The notes beneath the pieces were generated by a model. It had not been told where the DNA came from, did no database searches, and was given only the letters and a program-made list of their open reading frames with translations. A DNA stretch of 64,000 bases from Gynuella sp050296195 (GTDB lineage: Bacteria > Pseudomonadota > Gammaproteobacteria > Pseudomonadales > Natronospirillaceae), in assembly GCF_050296195.1 (NCBI RefSeq), contig NZ_JBNKRB010000020.1; one strand, written 5' to 3'. The position numbers were made by a program, and so were the translations under genes. Position 1 is the stretch's first letter, and the number at the start of each line of letters is the position of its first letter. Below, piece by piece: positions 61,437 to 64,000 of the stretch.

Positions 61437-62600
61437 TCAGCCTTTAGCCCGTTCTTCCAGAATCGCAACCGCCGGCAGTTTCTTTCCTTCCACAAACTCA
61501 AGGAATGCACCACCACCTGTTGAGATATAAGAGAACCGGTCTTCCATATCAAACTTCTGAACGGCTGCAATTACGTCTCCACCACCCAACACAGAAAATG
61601 CATCACTGGCTGCAATTGCTTCGGCGATATCTTTGGTTCCCTGAGCAAAATTGTCAAACTCAAATACGCCACAGGGGCCATTCCACAGAATGGTTTTGGC
61701 GCCCTTGATGACTTCTGCAAATTTAGCAGCCGTTTCGGGCCCAAGGTCCATGATTTCTTCGTCATCAAGTACCTGATCAACCGGTTTGACAACCGCTTCA
61801 GCCGCCGCGCTGAATTCTTTACCAACACGCACATCAACGGGCTCTGGAATATCCAGTTCCGCCATCAGTTTCTGAGCCTGAGGAATCAGATCAGCTTCGT
61901 GCAGAGATTTACCAACGTTATAGCCACGCGCGGCCACAAACGTGTTGGAGATGCCGCCACCCACAATCAACTGATCGCAGACTTTGGAAAGGCTTTCCAG
62001 CACGGTCAGTTTGGTTGAAACTTTGGAACCACCAACAATGGCAACCATCGGACGGGCAGGATTATCCATCGCCTTACCCAGAGCATCAAGCTCACCAGCC
62101 AGCAGCGGACCTGCACAAGCAACCGGTGCAAACTTGGCAACCCCATGAGTAGAAGCCTGAGCCCGGTGGGCAGTGCCGAAAGCATCCATTACATATACAT
62201 CGCACAACGCCGCCATCTTTTTCGACAGCTCGTCATCGTTTTTCTTTTCACCCTTATTAAAACGGACGTTTTCCAGCATCACCAGGTCTGCATCCACATC
62301 GAATCCATCCACCCAGTCTTTAACCACCGGAATGTCACGCCCCATTAATTTGCCCAGATAAGCAGCCACAGGCTTAAGAGAGCTGGCTTCGTCATAGACG
62401 CCTTCTTCAGGACGTCCCAAATGACTCATCACCATCACTTTGGCACCTTTGGCCAGAGCTTCTTCAATGGTGGGTAAGGACGCTTTAATACGCTTGTCAC
62501 TGGTGACATCGCCGGCTTCGTTCAAGGGAACGTTAAGGTCCTGACGAATGAGAACGCGCTTACCTGCCAGATCCAAATCAGACATTTTTATCACAGACAT
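61437..62600 (-). CDS. pgk: Phosphoglycerate kinase
   Basis: 387-residue glycolytic kinase that transfers the phosphate of 1,3-bisphosphoglycerate to ADP. The signature VLIRQDLNVPLNE opens the protein, MVMSHLGRPE follows, and the conserved blocks VMDAFGTAHRAQAST, AIVGGSKVSTKLTVLESL, and GGGDVIAAVQKF with STGGGAFLEF are all present. The ATG at 62600 has AGGA seven bases upstream. It is divergent from udk and followed by fba. Confidence 0.97.
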   Translation of the reverse strand: MSVIKMSDLDLAGKRVLIRQDLNVPLNEAGDVTSDKRIKASLPTIEEALAKGAKVMVMSHLGRPEEGVYDEASSLKPVAAYLGKLMGRDIPVVKDWVDGFDVDADLVMLENVRFNKGEKKNDDELSKKMAALCDVYVMDAFGTAHRAQASTHGVAKFAPVACAGPLLAGELDALGKAMDNPARPMVAIVGGSKVSTKLTVLESLSKVCDQLIVGGGISNTFVAARGYNVGKSLHEADLIPQAQKLMAELDIPEPVDVRVGKEFSAAAEAVVKPVDQVLDDEEIMDLGPETAAKFAEVIKGAKTILWNGPCGVFEFDNFAQGTKDIAEAIAASDAFSVLGGGDVIAAVQKFDMEDRFSYISTGGGAFLEFVEGKKLPAVAILEERAKG

Positions 62601-62883
62601 GTTGATTTCCTTTGATATGTAATGGAAAGGGATGTGCGGCTATTCTAACTCACATACTCAAGGCAGACACAAGGGATGTAGTAAAATTACATTTTTGAGT
62701 GACCTTTATCAGTAAACTGACGATGTTTTAACCAACACACACAGCTGAAACGATATTGCATTTTATAAATACTACAAAAAACACGAATTTTTTAGCTCAT
62801 GCACAACCAAACTGCAGTGAATCATTTGTCGATACCGGACATCATGAATAAAATACGCCAAACCTGTTGTGAGTTTCATATTT

Positions 62884-63510
62884 ATGTCCCCCATTTTCAT
62901 CGGCATCACTGGTGCATCAGCATCAGGTAAGAGCCTTTTATCTGCCACTATTTATCAGGAACTCAAGGAAGAAGTTGGTGCCCACCACATTGGCATCATT
63001 AAAGAAGACTCTTACTACAAAGACCAGTCTCACATGCCGATGGACGAGCGCCTGAAAACCAACTATGACCACCCCAATGCCTTTGACCATCACTTACTGA
63101 TAGAGCATCTGGACCAGTTGAGCAAAGGATCCCACGTTGACATCCCAGTCTACGATTACACCGAACATACACGCGCCAGCGATACCATAGATATGGAGCC
63201 ACGGCGGGTGGTAATCGTCGAAGGGATATTATTACTGACCGATCCTGATATCCGTGAGCGTCTGCATACCAGCATCTATATTGATACCCCGCTGGATATC
63301 TGTCTGGTTCGGCGTTTAAAACGGGATATTGAAAGTCGCGGCCGGTCTCTCGAATCGGTGATCAGCCAATACCGTAAAACCGTCAGACCGATGTTTATGC
63401 AGTTCGTTGAACCATCCAAACAATTTGCGGACCTGATCGTGCCAAGAGGTGGAAAGAACCGTGTAGCCATTGAAATGATCAAAGCCCGCATCAAGCAATT
63501 ACTGGAATAA
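62884..63510 (+). CDS. udk: Uridine kinase
   Basis: 208-residue P-loop kinase phosphorylating uridine and cytidine in nucleoside salvage. Walker A is GITGASASGKS, with KEDSYYKDQSHM, NYDHPNAFDH, PVYDYTEHTR, ILLLTDPDIR and YIDTPLDICLVRRLKRD following, as in E. coli Udk. An upstream GTG at 62869 is a possible start; the ATG at 62884 is preferred because it places the P-loop at the usual distance. It is divergent from pgk, with the methyltransferase-like gene 4 bases downstream. Confidence 0.95.
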   Translation: MSPIFIGITGASASGKSLLSATIYQELKEEVGAHHIGIIKEDSYYKDQSHMPMDERLKTNYDHPNAFDHHLLIEHLDQLSKGSHVDIPVYDYTEHTRASDTIDMEPRRVVIVEGILLLTDPDIRERLHTSIYIDTPLDICLVRRLKRDIESRGRSLESVISQYRKTVRPMFMQFVEPSKQFADLIVPRGGKNRVAIEMIKARIKQLLE

Positions 63511-63514
63511 CACC

Positions 63515-63961
63515 ATGATATTTGACCGACCTTTGAGCAGTCATCTGCTGGTACTGATTCAGGGCGCAGGAATGCTGTTGGCAACTTTTCCCGATGGGCC
63601 TCTGAGCCATCATCCGGCACCACTGATGCTTTCTCTGGCTGGCCTGGTTCTGGCACTTTGGACGGTCTATCATAACCGGATTGGCAACTTTTCTGTTTAC
63701 CCGGAAATCAAACAGGGAGCAAGGCTCATTACCAGTGGCCCGTATCGATGGATACGGCATCCGATGTATCTGAGCCTGTTCTTACTGATGGCCGGGATAA
63801 CGATTTTTAACTATGGCTGGTACAACTGGATAGGGTTGCTACTGGTGGCAACGGTCATTGTTCTGAAGATTGAAAAAGAAGAAAAGTATCTGCTGCACAC
63901 CTTCCCTGGTTATACAGAATACCGGCAGAAGACCTGTAAGATTTTCTGGCCGGTTTATTGA
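63515..63961 (+). CDS. Isoprenylcysteine carboxyl methyltransferase family membrane protein
   Basis: 148-residue inner-membrane protein with about four hydrophobic segments. The motif GPYRWIRHPMYLS (near residue 74) and the later EEKYLLHTFPGYTEYRQKT are the ICMT/PEMT-fold SAM-binding signature; the family includes phospholipid methyltransferases and unknown methyltransferases. Bacterial members rarely have known substrates. It starts four bases after udk, so the two are probably co-transcribed. Confidence 0.85.
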   Translation: MIFDRPLSSHLLVLIQGAGMLLATFPDGPLSHHPAPLMLSLAGLVLALWTVYHNRIGNFSVYPEIKQGARLITSGPYRWIRHPMYLSLFLLMAGITIFNYGWYNWIGLLLVATVIVLKIEKEEKYLLHTFPGYTEYRQKTCKIFWPVY

Positions 63962-64000
63962 TTAACGCAATAACAATAATGGCTGCTGGGTTTTTAACAG

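Noticed and set aside
1..64000. rRNA, tRNA, CRISPR arrays, insertion sequences, prophage or integron
   Set aside because: No cloverleaf, direct-repeat array, transposase or integrase-like frame was found in the window.

Overview
The window is chromosomal DNA of a Gram-negative gammaproteobacterium, most likely a marine Oceanospirillales-type organism; a Saccharospirillaceae-like host such as Gynuella or Reinekea is a guess from gene content, moderate base composition and protein flavour, not a demonstrated identification. Support for the class comes from the E. coli-like gene order tolC / nudF-yqiB-cpdA-yqiA-parE, the waaA/waaC/lpxL lipopolysaccharide genes, glnE, DNA polymerase II, PBP1b, an LpoB-type lipoprotein and a finR/fpr divergent pair. 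I found no rRNA, tRNA, CRISPR array, insertion sequence or prophage. It reads as continuous core and near-core chromosome with a few lineage-specific operons.

Layout. 1-4.3 kb: the leftward nudF-yqiB-cpdA-yqiA-parE operon (parE is cut by the left edge), with an unusual run of non-ATG starts. 4.5-14.7 kb: tolC, Kdo transferase waaA, a small orphan protein, acetoacetyl-CoA synthetase, a Nudix hydrolase, lpxL, a GNAT enzyme, waaC with a DUF6165 partner, and ilvE. 14.8-22 kb: glnE, then a rightward ynjBCDF-type operon (ABC importer plus a CDP-alcohol phosphatidyltransferase-like membrane enzyme). 22.4-27.8 kb: kpsF-kpsC-kpsS, the Kdo supply and Kdo-linker part of a group 2 type capsule system without its exporter, and a YghZ-type aldo/keto reductase. 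27.9-38.6 kb: mrcB (PBP1b), a DUF4124 protein, a DsbA-fold protein, a LysR regulator, polB, a cyclic-nucleotide-fold protein, radA and a FAH-family hydrolase.

38.6-48.9 kb: hsp20 behind a good sigma-32 type promoter; malG and malF without malE or malK, MalG carrying an enlarged periplasmic loop; then a compact five-gene operon of exported proteins (LPP20-type lipoprotein, papain/transglutaminase-like protein, TPR-like COG3014 lipoprotein, LpoB-like lipoprotein, second LPP20-type lipoprotein); and serA. 49-57 kb: a REC-GGDEF-degenerate-REC protein, the finR/fpr pair, and a polyamine-type ABC transporter operon potA-potD-potB-potC preceded by a near-consensus NtrC site, A-tracts and a weak sigma-54-like element. 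57.4-64 kb: a YbhB/PEBP protein, a secreted dienelactone-hydrolase-like protein, a one-domain voltage-gated cation channel with an acid-rich filter, pgk-fba, and divergent udk plus an isoprenylcysteine-methyltransferase-like membrane protein.

Themes. Envelope assembly dominates: WaaA, WaaC, LpxL and DUF6165 (lipopolysaccharide), KpsF/C/S (capsule anchor), PBP1b and an LpoB-type lipoprotein (murein), TolC (efflux). The best candidate for an under-described system is the five-gene exported operon at 42.27-47.57 kb, which puts an LpoB-like lipoprotein beside a putative cysteine-type enzyme, a large TPR-like lipoprotein and two LPP20 proteins. All functional statements are read from the sequence and from recalled family features; no database search was run.
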